Source of the DNA: Pyronema omphalodes
Lineage: Eukaryota > Ascomycota > Pezizomycetes > Pezizales > Pyronemataceae
Reading direction: 5' to 3'
NCBI GenBank assembly: GCA_024516155.1
Contig: JAJJXM010000009.1
Span: 868,001-932,000 of the forward strand
Length of the DNA: 64,000 bases
The notes beneath the pieces were generated by a model. The model was not told the origin of the DNA and searched no databases. It saw only the letters and a program-made list of their open reading frames with translations. Below, piece after piece: positions 1 to 13,739 of the stretch. How positions within the stretch are numbered: the first letter of the stretch is position 1; each line of letters begins with the position of its first letter. Position numbers and translations under genes: made by a program.

Positions 1-142
1 CAGAAGAGAGCAGAAGAGAGCAGAAGAGAGCAGAAGAGAGCAGAAGAGCAGAAGAGAGCAGAAGAGAGCAGAAGAGAGCAGAAGAGAGCAGAAGAGAGCA
101 GAAGAGAGCAGAAGAGAGCAGAAGAGAGCAGAAGAGAGCAGA
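1..142. repeat. 10-bp minisatellite at window edge
   Basis: Tandem copies of CAGAAGAGAG run from the first base, with one 2-bp-shortened copy near position 45. The array is cut by the window edge, so its true length is unknown. It is purine-rich on this strand and contains no supported gene. Confidence 0.95.
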
Positions 143-1144
143 GGCAGGGTACGAATAACGAAGTGAGAGTGTCGAGTTGAGAGTGCCGGGTGGGAAAAGA
201 GCAAACAGGACTCCAAAATGTAACGACGAGAATGAAAACCAGCAGGAGGAAGAGAGGTGGTAACAGGCCCAAGAAATGAAGCACGCTCTGGGGCGGATCC
301 CAGCGAGACTCTAAGGTAACAGCTGGAGCCTCGAAATGTAATTAGACTGTGGTATACGTCATAACCTTAAGGTTGGGAACGTTCAAGAAAATCAAATCAA
401 ATCAAATCAAAAGCTAGTCACCATCCATCATCCATGGTTCATGATAGTCTGAAGTTAGCCAGCAAAGGGAAATAATGATAGATAATGATACAATCTACTG
501 TGGGAACGTGTATAGATGTATCATTGTGGAAAGTAGTTACTGAGAACTGTTGAGAATCTTGGTGCCGTAGATCGACCCGCAGCTGCCAGTGGAGTAAAAA
601 AATCAAAAGGTAAACCAAATCAGAGTCACTTATTTCTTATGATTTTACTTTCATTTTTTTTGTCTTTGGCTTTTTCCCCTTCCATGGAGACATGATTAGA
701 TATGATTAATATCCCCCGTCCCGCAGCTTCGGGTATTGAATCTGGTTTTATATGGTTCATATGTGCTTCTTTATCACTAACTAATCTACGACTAAACAGC
801 GACTATTCTGCTACTATGCTGCTACTATGCAGCGACCAAACTGCATCATCCCGCGCCCTACTATATTCTAAATCTCTATCATTTATAGTGACCAATCATG
901 CCATATCACTCATGCGCTGATTTGATGAATCTCAAATTTCTGTGGGGAAAACATGCTCAGTCCACCACCGCCGACATCACAGAAGCAGGAATGGGCATAA
1001 AACTTTAAGAATTTACCGAGTGAGAGCTTCATGATAGGTGTCACCAACCTGATGGTAAAGTAGATGACAGGAAACAGCAAAGACACGTCAAGGTTATGCA
1101 TTGCTTGAAAAGTGAACATATTTTAAAATGAAGCATTGCAAACA
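143..1144. other. non-coding stretch before 5S gene
   Basis: No gene is supported. Short frames lack family resemblance and splice context. A small AATCA run sits near 390-410. A TATA-like ATTTTAAAAT at about 1120-1129 lies 16-26 bp upstream of the 5S gene and may be part of its promoter. Confidence 0.6.
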
Positions 1145-1261
1145 GCTACGGTCATAGAATTATGAATACAACGCATCCCGTCCGCTCTGCGCTATTTAAG
1201 CATGATATCGTCCGGCTAGTACTGTCGTGGGTGACCAGACGGGAATCCCGGATACTGTAGT
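1145..1261 (+). rRNA. 5S ribosomal RNA, copy 1
   Basis: This is a dispersed 5S rRNA gene transcribed by RNA polymerase III. Recognisable blocks of filamentous-fungal 5S are present in order: CATCCCGTCCGCTC near 1173, a TTAAGC block, CTAGTACTGTCGTGGGTGAC in the second half, and a GGGAATCCCGG segment near the 3' end. The 5' CTACGGT pairs with 3' ACTGTAG to form helix I (one G-U pair). A run of six T follows immediately. A TATA-like element lies about 25 bp upstream, as is typical of filamentous ascomycete 5S genes. The 5' end is uncertain by a few bases. A nearly identical copy lies at 50358-50474 on the other strand. Confidence 0.9.
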
Positions 1262-1266
1262 TTTTT
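1261..1266 (+). terminator. Pol III terminator of 5S gene
   Basis: Six consecutive T directly follow the 3' helix-I strand of the 5S gene, the expected RNA polymerase III termination signal. Confidence 0.75.
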
Positions 1267-4200
1267 GCTCATTTTTCGGTTTCCAATGCATCGACACCTC
1301 TACATATACGCAAGTCTACATGTCAACTGTCGCATATCTCCATATTCCATCCTGCTACAACCAAGCCGTATCTACGGCTACAACTACGGCTACAACTACG
1401 GCTACAACTACGGCTACAACTACAGACAACTACAGACAACTACAACTACTAGTCTTTGGTCCTTAGTCTTTAGAGTGGGTGAGAGTTGGTGCTGGTGTTG
1501 GTGTGGTGATAACATCCTCCATTATCACAACGCGGCATGTGATATCCTATCCCATCTTATCCATCCCATCCTATCCATCCCATCCTATCCATCCACCACC
1601 AAGGCCACCACCACCTCGAGTGCTTCTCGACGCATTGTCGATCTTTCCTGTTACTGTAAGTCACGGCCGCGTCACTTGGTACTTATTCCGGTGATTGTTT
1701 CCAATTGCAGCGGATTTGAAGCAAAAGCAGAAGCAGAGGCAGAGGCGGCCCATCTATAATTCATCTTTAACTTAGCAGAAAAAATTTATGTACTCTTTGA
1801 CTGAAGGTGAAAAATGGAGGATGTAAGGTATGCGAGGTATGATATGCTCTGATATGCTATGCTATGTCAAGGGAGAAATGAAAAAGCACGCAAAATGTAA
1901 AACATAAAACGTAAAGTGCTTTGCTCCCGTAATCAGGCATGCTTATAGACACTACTTTTGGTATACCGCGAATGGAAGATTGTGCCGTGCATATGTTGGA
2001 TGGATTTTGATGGATTTCATGAGGCTTGCTATTGCTGTTGCTGTGTAGATGATGGATTCCTCAAGAGCTTCAATGCTTCAATGCTTTAACGCTTCAACGC
2101 TTCGACGCTTCAATGACTGTATCATATCCCCCATCCCCCCAATCCCCCCGCATCGCTGGAACGGACATTAGCTACAATCCTCATGCCGTCTGTTCCGTCG
2201 GAACATACCCGTCAAGTAGGTAAGTAAGCTAGAAAACACGGAAGTTGGATTATGTGGGTTGTTGTTTGCTAATAGATATACATAGCCGACCGGGAGAGAT
2301 ATGGTGGACAAACAAAGACAGATTTGGGTATGTGTATGTGTAGAAAAGAAGCTACATACATACACACACACATACATACATACATACAAACAAAAACAAA
2401 CGCGATGCGGTAAAATAATATGTGACTCTTTGGTGCATCACGCCTTTTGCGAAATGCGGTTGTTGTATCATCTAAAATAACCAATGAAACGGCGTGGTCC
2501 CGTGCATATCCCGCCCGAGCTGCATCTACAACAAATCATTGCATGGGCTTGGCTGGCTGTCTGGCTGTCTGGCGGTGGAAAAGCCGCTGGGGAAACTGTA
2601 AGTGCCAGTAAGAGACGAGCGAGACGAGACCATTGGCAAGCCGCCTGCTATCAGAGCCTACAGATTACCTGAATGTCTAGAGTCCTTCTAGCCCCCCGAG
2701 AATGGGGTCCCTGATTCGTCTCTCCGCCACAACCCATCTAGAAAATAAAAAAGATAAATTGATACGAGTGCAACGTTATGAATATCGCCGCCGCCGCCGC
2801 CGGCCTTGGCTACGCTATTACTCCACGCATCTGCCATCCCACACGACTACATACTCTAAAGTTGATTGCTCTCCATCCTTCGACCGGGGGATTCACGGCT
2901 AAGATAGATGACGAATCCGATTGCGCATGAATAGTGTGGGATTAATGGCTGATCCGTCGACTGGGAAATGGATCCTCCAAGATATGTATGGTGGATGTAT
3001 GTAGTATGTATGTCGCCCCCCAAAATAGCTTGCATTGACATTGGTCGATTTTGTTCGCGTTCATGTCAAGCTGAGCTGACAGTTACATATCCGAGCTATC
3101 TTCTCCGGTTGTTCGTTCAGTTTAGGGTTCTTTTTTACGCCTGACTCCTGACAGTTTCAGAGCTACAGAGCAGCAGAGCAGCCAGAGCTACCAGGTGAGA
3201 CTAACATAGAGGGGGCATCTAGAGTTACCTTTAGAGGGTCTTTAGCTCGGAGTCGGATGGAATTGGGTTAACTCCAACTCCTCACGACGGCGCCGCGTCG
3301 GAGACGGCTCGGAGCTCCGTCTGCTGTCTTCTCGGTTCCGAAACTGTAACTAGAGGAACCAGCCCGATGCCCCGACCCTAAAACTGCATTGACTCGACAT
3401 AGCAAGAAGAGCTATTTTGTTACAATTCAAGATGCTGCTGTCCGTGGACTGTCCGTGATGGCCAGGCAGACGATCTTGTCACCCATCAGACGAGTTCCAG
3501 CTCCCCCCCTCCCCTCCCTCCCTTCCCTCCCTTCCGTCCCTCCCTCCCCGCTTCAGCGAGCCAGTCCAAGTTTGAGTGCTTTCGTGCATGGCCACTACTA
3601 TAGCTACATAGGACACCCTCCGAAACGAAACGGCGTCCGCGTATCGCTGATTCGGGACGCTGGCACACGTGGCCGTTCAGGTCTATGTACGAGCCACTCA
3701 AGCAAACCGTTTAAGCTGCACCCTAGATTGGCGGTGTTGATCATGGATATCACATGCTTTCTAAAGTAGGAAGTAACTTAGCAAGTACATCCATCTGACC
3801 TGAAATTTCGCGAGTTCTCATAGAGGAAACAAAATAGTTATCGGAGCGTTCCGGAGTCTAGGCTTTGTGGAGCTTTATTTCCGTTCTTGCAGAGCTGAAA
3901 ACGAGCCTCATAAAATTGATGAACGAGCCGGTTTGGGAAACGACAGAAGACGTGATGGAGACTGCAGAACATGCGTTGTATACTGTTTCCGGATGGAGCT
4001 TTTAAACGGCTAGTACCCTCGTAAACCCTACGAGAATAGCTTCAGCGCTTCTCGAAGTTTCCCAGGGATGAAAGAACCGTTGTTTTAGCCACCCTGAAGC
4101 GCCGATTAGAAAGAAAGCTGACTACTCTAGTTGTTGAGATCGTGACGGATCGTCAGTGGTCGAGATATCGATGGAGAGAGGTCCATGGTTCAATCGATAT

Positions 4201-5705
4201 CTCTTGAGCCGCGGAAAGCGAGGCTTCAAGTCACAGCTAACTGTAAACATCCTGATGGTTGCGATTAGGATGGGAAGTAGCGAGCCGCAGTCAGGCAGGA
4301 GAGATCACTCTGCCAAACGGTATATATATCCGTACCCCACTGGTTCGATGGCTAGCTAGCCTAAAGACGGCTGTGTAGGCTCGTAGGCTACCACTAGACC
4401 AACTCTAGTAGTCGGAAGGTAATCTCGAACTGTCTCGTGGGGTTTGATCATCTGAAATGGTCCGTGTAACGGGGTTGAGCGCGAGCACAGGCCAGTCAGG
4501 GTCCTCGGTCTTGGCGTGAAAATAGGCACCAATAGGTACCAGGCTTAAACAAGACGACCGTTCAACTACATACCTCGCAGAGATTGAAGGACTGCCGATA
4601 AAATATAACAGCTGATATGATCTTAGATTCATCGATTAACGCCACAAAATGATATTCCCCGGGATTCTGAACACCCCATCCTGACATGAGGGGGCCCCAC
4701 AGTACCAATCAATTCGGGTTTGGGCTTGCTGTCAAACAGGCGAGGTCAGATATCAGTTTTTACAATCAATTACCCTGAGGCAAAAAATAGGGACATTTTG
4801 GATTTCGAGGGCTCTCGTCAACTTACACGGCAAAGATAATTCAATATAACCTTAACATTCATCACCAATATCAACCATTCTTCAGATTCCCCTTCAAAAT
4901 TGAGTCGGGCATGTTCCCCTGGAGAATCACCAATTGTTTCCATAATGATGCAATTCAATACTATCGCTTTATGCGGCGAATACCAAAATGCTTGATGAAA
5001 CTCTTATCAAATTGGCTCAAACTGAAATCCATCAGAAATTATCGACGACATATGCCGGGGGCTTGAACTAGCAATTATGCTCTTATCTTCTGCAATCCAA
5101 AGACGCTATTCAAGAAACAAAACTTTATGTCCATGTCGCTGAATTTCTCAGGATTGCATTAGCATTGACCGGTGCCGAGTGAAGGTTCATGCTACGGATT
5201 TTAGTTTTATCCAGCAACACCTGGTCGAGTGGGATTCCATTCCATTCAAAGGCATTTTTCGCCCGGCTGCAGGAGAGCAAAAAGGTACAAAGTTGTGGCC
5301 GTCGCTGTTCATTCTCAGTAACAGCGTATGCTGCAGAACGAGTAAATTGGAGTAATATAAGAGGTGGAGGGCTCGAGTGACTATATTAATCCTAGTTTTT
5401 CAATCGTCGAATCAGATTTCGTGGTAGCGTAGCTACTTACCATCCCCTCTTCGGAAGAAACCTTCTCTTCACCCGCTTCGCCAACTTTACCTTTGCATTC
5501 CCAGTTGCTCCTTCCCTGCGCTCGGCTTGATGGGGGGATATTCGTATGTCGAGATACTAATTCTTTTCTGATGGGCCGGGCATCGTCCTGGCATGATCTT
5601 TTTCGATTCATCACTTTCTGCTGGTATCGATAAGAGCTGATGTTTGAAAGGTATGTGAATGCTTGCTAGTATCCAGGATCGGGATGGACATGTGTTAGAC
5701 AGCAT
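1267..5705. other. long non-coding region with simple repeats
   Basis: No supported gene in about 4.4 kb. It holds several low-complexity arrays: a 12-bp CTACGGCTACAA array (1372-1425), a CATCCCATCCTATC array (1552-1597), GCTTCAATG/GCTTCAACG copies (2067-2115), and a CATA/ACACAC tract (2350-2395). Open frames such as 3389-3769 are short, overlap frames on the other strand and resemble no family. Confidence 0.55.
1372..1449. repeat. 12-bp CTACGGCTACAA tandem repeat
   Basis: About four copies of a 12-bp unit (CTACGGCTACAA) are followed by two copies of CTACAGACAA. The block lies about 110 bp downstream of the 5S gene. In one frame it would encode Tyr-Gly/Asn repeats, but I see no gene context for this. 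Confidence 0.9.
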
Positions 5706-7360
5706 TTGCCAACCACGCTCTACTCTAGCTTGCGACCTTCCTTGGTGATGCTTGGTGGTGCTCGAACAACTACCCATATCTGTGCTGGTGTTGCGTCCGC
5801 CGATATCCGAGCATATTCCTCGATTGTTTGGGATCCTATTGGCAAATTCACTACTTCAATAGATTATTCGAATGCCCGCGCAAGAGCAAGCTGCGATGTT
5901 GATATCGATCTAAAAGCTGGTATGATCCACTGCGTCCGGTCTGCGAAAACCGCGGCAATTCCGGCAGGCCAAAAATGCAGCGCCTTTGCATTCAAACTTG
6001 TGCAATCTGTTGGTTGTCAGCTTTGAATGATGGATGAGATAGTGAGCGCGTGGAATAGTTGATGAAATAGGTTTGTTTCCAACAGGTTGGTGTAGCCTGG
6101 TGATAGAGTTTGGCCGCTGCCAAGACTTGTGCACTTCGACCGCTCCCAGACGGCGGACAGGAAACATCTATCTTGGCCCAATCAACTATCACTCCTCCAT
6201 CTTCCTCCATGGCCGGTTGGTATGTTGCATCAAAAAAAACCTGCTTGAAGCATTTGTTAACTCTCAACAATCACCAGAGGAGAAACACCAGGAACCCATA
6301 CAATAAACCAGTTATACACTCACCTACCTTTACTGTCGTACCGATGTTACCTAGCCCTAACCCTGGCCTTGCTACATTGGAGACGAGATTGGTGAGTGTC
6401 GATCCTCCTCAAGGTTTGCCACATGATAGCTATTGCTACATTGTACCTCCACTTCACGAGCCTGAGACTCTCCTCTACACTTAAAGAGAAAGATATTGAC
6501 TTACTGCCCAGGACTAGATCAAACACTGCTGCAAGCCGAGGCCAACTCAAACATTCCTCTTGGTGGATAGTCTGTTCAGCCAGCACAGAAGCCTGCGCCG
6601 ATCAAGATTCCCGTCAACTGGTGCAGCTATGGAGTCCCCATCTCAGGTTTCTTCACAGCGGCCGGGAGTCCATACCGAGCAGTAGCCGGTCTCCATCAGA
6701 AGCCACCTCTTCGGGAAGGTCAGGAATCTCCCCGGTGTTTCAACAGCTCAGCCAACTGCACATATGTGGCTGCTGTTGGATACACCTTGCACAGTAACAC
6801 GCGTCTTGGTCTCGCTTCCATTCGGACCTGCGTCTCAGTCCGTCAGGTATAAAAAAGCAAACGAGTTAGGAACTCGGAACAGGACTGGTCCTACTCTACC
6901 TTCATCTATTTGGGGAGCTGATAAAGGTGGTGCGGATTGCTTCCGGAGAGCGGAAGCACTTTAACAGGCGAGATTGTCAATCCAGGTTGGTGGGATCCGG
7001 AAGCCAACACGGCCATCCTGTGGTAACAAAATTTCCATTCCAGATTCTACATGGGCAGGATATGGTCAGACATGGTTTCGACATCTCAGGCGTGCGGCGG
7101 AAGGATCGGATATACAATACAGCTCCTTGGATTTTTCGGTCAGTGACAGTTGTTCTCTCACCGGACTAAATCAGCATGGCATAACACCACTACACATATT
7201 TCTTCCCCTTAGAAGGCCTCCCCGGTACAACATCTCATGCATCAAATGTGCAAGTGGGGCAGGACCAAATAGGCGGTGCTGCTGGACGAGTTCAAAACTT
7301 GACGGCATGAAGCATGCTATGCTTGGTATAAGGATTGTATTAGCGTGGCACTATTACTGA
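5706..7360 (+). pseudogene. possible decayed LysM-like secreted-protein gene
   Basis: Several short plus-strand frames look protein-like but do not join into one good gene. The frame at 5706-6026 contains ICAGVASADIR...VVWDPIG-type spacing followed by SCDVDIDLKAGMIHCV, which resembles the Cys-...-WNP...-Cys-x(n)-CV pattern of fungal LysM domains. A 93-residue open block lies at 6571-6852 with four cysteines (NWCSY, SPRCF, ANCTY, IRTCV). It is preceded by a GATAG acceptor-like site and can be joined in phase to a GTGAGT donor at 6392. Downstream frames are broken by stops. Family assignment is inference from pattern only. It may instead be chance open frame in GC-balanced non-coding DNA. Confidence 0.2.
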
Positions 7361-10300
7361 ACGCGGATGACAGGTAGGCAGTCAATTTGGATTTTTTGTA
7401 TGTGGGACTCACTCACGGACAGCAACTTTATGGGAAAAGTGGGGGCTAAAATACAATGTATCTTGACGGGAGAGACCTGTTGTTTTTGTTGTTGTGTTAT
7501 GGTTGTTGTTGTGGTGGACACGGGGGTCTCAAATTAATCCAGTAAGAACAGGATGAACAGATACGGAAACAGCCTCCAGCCGGATTTTTATTCATCCACA
7601 ACACTCAGAGTGGAATCTTTTGCATTGATAAAGCCAACAGTATTGGTGGATAATGGCCAATTTGGATGGTTGTGGTTGTGGATAAACTTAAGGTTATCGA
7701 TAAAAAAACTATCCGCGCGGCATTGCACATCGCACCGGAACGAACCGAAAGAATCAGCCCTATGCGCTAGGCTCAGGAAGTTTCACACGATACTTACACG
7801 CGAGGGCTAGGCGGATAAGGTTCTCCCATGGAGTTTTTCGTGAACCTTCTGAACTAGGCTTTCCTATAAGCCGTGAACTGGGCCACCACGCCGCTCTTAC
7901 TTACGAGATCCTACGGTATTCCACCCATCGTCACAAGGATTCAACAAAGTTTAGAATCGGACGGTACATTAGCGCCACGGATGGGAAATCAGATACGCGA
8001 GCCAAAGGTCGAGAATCGTGGGGCGATCTCTGCGGGCCGGAGTCGGCGAGGCACACGGGTAGGGCGGTGTAAGGTGTAAGGTGGTAGGCAGGAAACTTGT
8101 AAAATTCAAAACGTTTCTTATACGTCTCTCGAGCGTAAGCATTGTAACGGTTGATGATCTACAAGTAAACCATGGAAAAAGGAGAGTTCTGACGACATAT
8201 ATGCACCTCCTTCGTAGTTGAAAATATACCATGTTCTTTTGTAGACGATCTTTTTTTTGCCACCCGCTTATGATCTTCATGATGGAGGTTACGGTGTATA
8301 TCTTCAATTTTGTGTTACTTGAATGAACCATAGGAACCTAAAGGTAACATTTCCGCCGATCCCGTCCGCTACCAAAGATGCACTGCTGTCAAACCAGGTC
8401 CCTGAATAACCAGTTGTTGCCCCAGTGACCGGAATAGAAACAGGAATTTGAAAACAATGCCATGGGATATGTATAGTTGGATGTGGATATGTGGTTGTGG
8501 TTGTGGATGTAGTTATAGCTGCAGCAATGCAGAAATGCAGCAACGCAGCAAGATTCCATCGGGATGCCAGTCTTGGATATCGGCAGCGCACATCGCTGCG
8601 TATGTACATAGCTTTTGTTTGCTGGCAATTGCGCAGCGGCAGCGGTACGGCAGGTAATATGCAAGCGAACCAAAGAGGACTGGACTGGAGACAGCGAACT
8701 ATGTAAAGAGGATTGGAGATTGGAGATTGGAGATTGGAAATACAGGGAATGAAGAAAGGACTGGGGGAATAAAAATGTGATTTATGATGGATTTTGGGAA
8801 ATTTATGAGGAGCGTTTTGGTGATGCAGAAATACTAGAATGCAAGAAATGTCCACCCGTACACAATGCACATTTCACCCGGCAGGGTTTTTTTTTTCTGG
8901 GTGGTGATGGTGGTGGTGGTGATTGGGCCGGTTGTGGGGGTTCGGTCGTGCGTGAGGAGAAGGGGATGTGGTGGTGGTTGGACGGTGAACAGAAGGGATC
9001 CAATTAAACTCCAGTACGTCGTGGAATCTTGCCATCTTTTCAATCTTTCAATCGTAAAAAAAGATTTAGATTTAAGAACGGGCCGAAACTGTAATCAACT
9101 TAACTTTAACAAACAACTCACCTCAACTCACCTTAAAAAAAGAATTCTAACTGTTTTTAGATTACTTAATTTTTATGGCATGGTATAGTATGGCGTAGAA
9201 TAAAATGGTATGGTATGCGAACCTATGGGATGGCTTGTTGGTATTGGTATTAGTTGTGGTTGGACTGAAACTGAAACTGGGACTGGGGACTGGGACTGGA
9301 TATATAGTAGGATGCTGTGGTTTGGGACTAGGTTGGTTGGTTGGCTGGTTCATGCGTGATGGTTACTTGCTGGTTGAAGGTTACCTGGACAACCTCCTAA
9401 CCTCACTCACCTCACATCAACGAATGGAAGGTAAAGGAACGGGTTCTGGAGAATATTTATGGGGCAGTAGGAAGATCTATGGATAGAATTTGGGCTTAGA
9501 CGTAGAGATTTTGGCTTCTTGGTGTCTGGTGTCTTTGGAACGTACTGTTGTTGATTCATGAGTTTGATGGGTTTGCTGGGTCTACTGGAATTCAAGAACT
9601 TTGAACTCTGAACAGCTCATGTCTCATAACTCATAGATTACTGTACTTTGCATAGGTAACATAGGCAGCATTGGCACTGTAGGATTAGGTATCAGATATT
9701 TGATATTTGGTAGTTATGGATAGCCGTTATTTGGATTTTCATATACTGATTTCAGATTGACGGGTAGTTAGAGTTAGGTAGATGTAGCTGTGTACCAGTT
9801 GCAGTTTATGTGGTAGCTAGTAGTAGTAGACCAGTAGCTAGAATCTAGTAGATGATGGATGATGGATGATTTAATCAAGCCTAGCCTATAATAAGGAGTA
9901 GCGAGCAATGAGGGATTAGGAGTAATTGATAGTATTTTGGTATTCGTTATTCATAATGGCTATATGAAATGTATATATAGTATACATATGGAATATAAAT
10001 AAATAAAACAATCATATAAGCTCAAAGTTATTTATCGTTATCAGTAGCTTCGATGTTATAACCAGTAACTAGTGGCTATTGGTTATTGGCCAGCGACTAT
10101 TGATATTGACTCTTGATACTGACTATTGATACTGACTATTAAAGTTATCGAAATCAATATACCACTTTTTTCTCTTCGAGTAAAAGTCACGACTCATACG
10201 TATCATATGATATACATATATATATATATATCCACCTACTATGATGATATCCAGTATGCATTCAAGTCCTTCGTCCACAGCGCGACTGGTTTGACAGACC

Positions 10301-13300
10301 CGGGCCGTTTTTACAGGTGCAGCACGTATAGACTGTAGACTGTAGATGAGGCTGTAGAGGGTACGGTTTACAGCATAGCATAGCATAGAATAGCATAGCA
10401 TAGTAGACACAGCATAGTAGACGCAGCCTAGTATCTAGACGCAATAAACGCAGCTGGATGGCAACTTCTAATCTTCCATTCATCACTGAACTGATTTGAT
10501 TTGATTTTCTTGAACGTTCCAAACCTTCATCACTGAACTGAGTAATAAGCAATTCAGTATGTTACTAAGTTTCTTAGTTTTTAATATAATTATAACCCCA
10601 GAGCTTAGAGCTCAGAGTTCAGAGCTTAGGAAACTATGGAAGCTGTTGCTTCTTATTTTCTTATACTTCTTATACCTCTTATACTTCTTACTTTCTTATA
10701 ACATTTGAATTTTTATTTACTGTTTATAGACTCCACCATAAGATGTGTATGGATACCTAGATGTATTCGGACTACATAGAATACCGCGTTTATAATTAAT
10801 ACCGGGTATTTTTGGTAATGAAGGGGGGGGGTATCTTGGGTTGGTAGATATGTATAGGTGCTTTAGAGATATGAGGGGATTTATGGTGTATTTGTGTTTA
10901 TGTAGTATAGCATTTACATATATAATTGAAATATTGTTGTCACATAACTCGAAGACATATCATGTACAGTAGCCGCTTCCGCAGGCTGCAATATTTTCGT
11001 GATAAGATAACTAGACCAGCCATTGAAGGGAGGTGTTTTTCGAGCTCTCTACATAGGTATCGCTTCGTCTAGTTTCTCTCATAGCCTAGATATTCTCAAG
11101 ATTTTCTATGTTCATGATAAGCCTATTAGTACACACATATCAATCCATTACAATTATCCATACAAACATCTTCCTTCTTCTATTCCGGTTTACGTTTTCA
11201 ACCACTACAATCCGGTATCATCCGCTACAATTCGGTATCATTCCGTACTATTCTATTCTCTTCCTTCTAATAACACCATACAAGCTGACTACTATCGCAT
11301 AGCTTTCCCCAGCCGGTGTTTGATGGTTGATAGTTCATACCCACCATAGCTGCATTACGCGTGCATCTGATTGCTGATGGATGGGAATGGGTAAGACCGG
11401 TAGTCGACGGCGTTTCCCCTCCCCCCGGCTTCCCGGGCTTTTTTTCAGGGCTTACAAGTAATCGTAGCGTAGTCAGAAATAGTGCTGGTGTACGTCCTGT
11501 GAATGTGAGTTGATGATCCTGTAGGGAGCTAGGATTAGATAAAGAAAGGACAAGAGCTTTTGAAAGTAAGTAAGTTGCACTACTACTACTGCTACTACAT
11601 ACTACGGCTTTCTGCCCAGTTCCGAATAGGTTAGAACAACCTCGTTTGAAAGGAAAAAAGAAGATGGTGGGTTGCTAATTTGGTTGCAAAACTGTAGGTG
11701 ATTAATTTATATATACATGGTTTTTTACTGCCTACTTTTTGTTCACCCCGGCTGCACCCCTTCACCCCCCCCCCCCCTTCCCCCACCCCACATACATGCA
11801 TACATACATACACCACACCCACACTCACTCATACACACACTTGCAGATGCATACACTTTACTCTCCTGCAATGCATCCAATTCATCCTTTCGATCCATTT
11901 CCGCCAGTCAGCACAGGGGACTCACAGAAACAGATGCAGCGACATATACAATACAGCTTCAGAAATGTCGAATCCGTGCGAAGCAAACTGTAAAAGTCCA
12001 TATCCGTTCCATGCAGTACGCCTCGGACTAGTCAGTACTTGTGTTCTGGGTAGATGGAAGCACGAGCTCGCTCTTACTCTGTCTGTCTGTGTCGCATGGA
12101 TGGAGGGGCACATGGATCGTTCACAAGTTTGCTCTTAGCAGGTGTTTTTGAGCGAGTTGCTTTTAGCATAGTTCAACGGCGTTTGTGCTAACCATTCGCA
12201 TCTTTTGGAGGGGGGGGGGGGGGTTGTTCTTTCTTAGATCATCCTTCCTAACCATTTCTATACTGGGGAGGGGATTCTTTCTTAGATCATCCTTCCTAAC
12301 CATTTCTATACTGGGGAGGGGATTCTTTCTTCGACCATCTTTTCTAACCATTCCCATCATCGGGATCCTCCTTAGATCATCCTCACGTCTCTAGAGCATC
12401 TTTGTCTATGTATGCTCTATCCACGAATATTCTCAGATCCCAGACACACCATCTTCGAAACACACCATAATCCACATATCGATCCCAATCACATCCCTCC
12501 CCTACTTAGTTCCCCCTCCTTCCTTCCCCCTCCCCAGTCAATCCTCTTGAACATCCTCTCCCCGCTTCCAATTCGCGCGAATCCCCAATTCTACGCTAAA
12601 GCTATCACACCCGGACCCGCACCATCTGCGCTTGCTTGACACACAAGCTTACCTCGCTAAACACTGCAAGTGCCTTTTCCCAAACCCACATACATACTCT
12701 CACCCCCGCCCCCCCCTCACCCTCCCATCCCCTTCCCTCCCCCCAAGTTGGTGGGTGTGTAAGCCGGGGTAAGAAACGGGGTTAGAACTAAGAGCGGCCA
12801 GCTTGGATTTTGTATGTATGTATGTATGTATATCGCAGATATGGTTGCCATGTACGCGTGCTTTTGAGATATCTGCCTGCTGTTTCTGATGAACCCCCCC
12901 CCCCCCCCCCTTCCCTCCCTCGCTCGCTCAATCACCAAAAATAGACATTTCTTTCTACACACCCACTTCACACGCAGACGCAGCAGCAGCAGAAAGAAAC
13001 GAATAGAGCACACACATCGAGACAATTATCCGAACTCAGCTGCTGGTTAGTCAAGATCCAACCAACACTTATTAACAGCCCAAATGCAACCATCTCTGTA
13101 TAATCGGATCCCCATCCACATCCCACACAATGTGAGCAAGCAGGCCACCGCAGAAGATGGTGCCCTCCTCCCCACGCGAAAAATAAAAATAAAAATAAAA
13201 AAATAAAGCAGTCTGAAAGAAAGGCCTCATTTCTTATTCCCCCATCCACAAATGCTCCACACGCTTCCATCGAGAACTCTCACATTCCGTATTCATATGA

Positions 13301-13739
13301 TATCTCAAATCCCTAAACCCCCCAAACCCCCAAACACCCTAAACCCCAGCTTGTGATTGCTGAGTCTAGCATAATTCACATATTGTCCCGGTGCATGGCT
13401 GTTGCTGATAGGATATCTGCGGATATCTCCAGCTGTAAGTGTTGCTTGATCTTGATCTCTGCAAGAAGGACAGAAAGCCTGATGGACAATTGTTTGGCCA
13501 ATGATTATTTCTATTCGTCCGCTTGCCCGGCTTCCCTTCCGAGCGAGTAGTTGACTATTATTTGAAGATTATCGAGTAGTTCGACGTTGAGTGAATTCAA
13601 GCATCAATCCCTCCCCTTCGCTTCTGATAGTGCAGATGGAACTCTTTCCTACCTGCCTCGCCTGTATTAACTTACTCAATTTTGAACCGCTGCGATCTTA
13701 ATTCTCGCTATTACGACGCATCTACCAAACGATTTAGAC
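7361..13739. other. long non-coding region
   Basis: No supported gene in about 6.4 kb. It holds TG/TGG-rich stretches near 7470-7520 and 8480-8520, ATG/TATGG tracts around 9180-9220, poly-C at about 11767-11777 and 12896-12910, and a telomere-like but irregular CCCTAAACCCC stretch at about 13310-13345. The 48-bp tandem repeat at 12186-12395 is listed separately. Confidence 0.5.
12186..12395. repeat. 48-bp tandem repeat
   Basis: A unit of exactly 48 bp starts at 12228, 12276 and 12324 (TCTTTCTTAGATCATC... ending in ...CTGGGGAGGGGAT). The first two copies are nearly identical. The third is diverged, and partial copies extend to each side. It lies about 2.5 kb upstream of the regulator-like gene at 14848. 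Confidence 0.9.

Noticed and set aside
13310..13345. CCCTAAACCCC-like telomeric-looking sequence
   Set aside because: Irregular and short; not a true CCCTAA array, so no interstitial telomere claimed.
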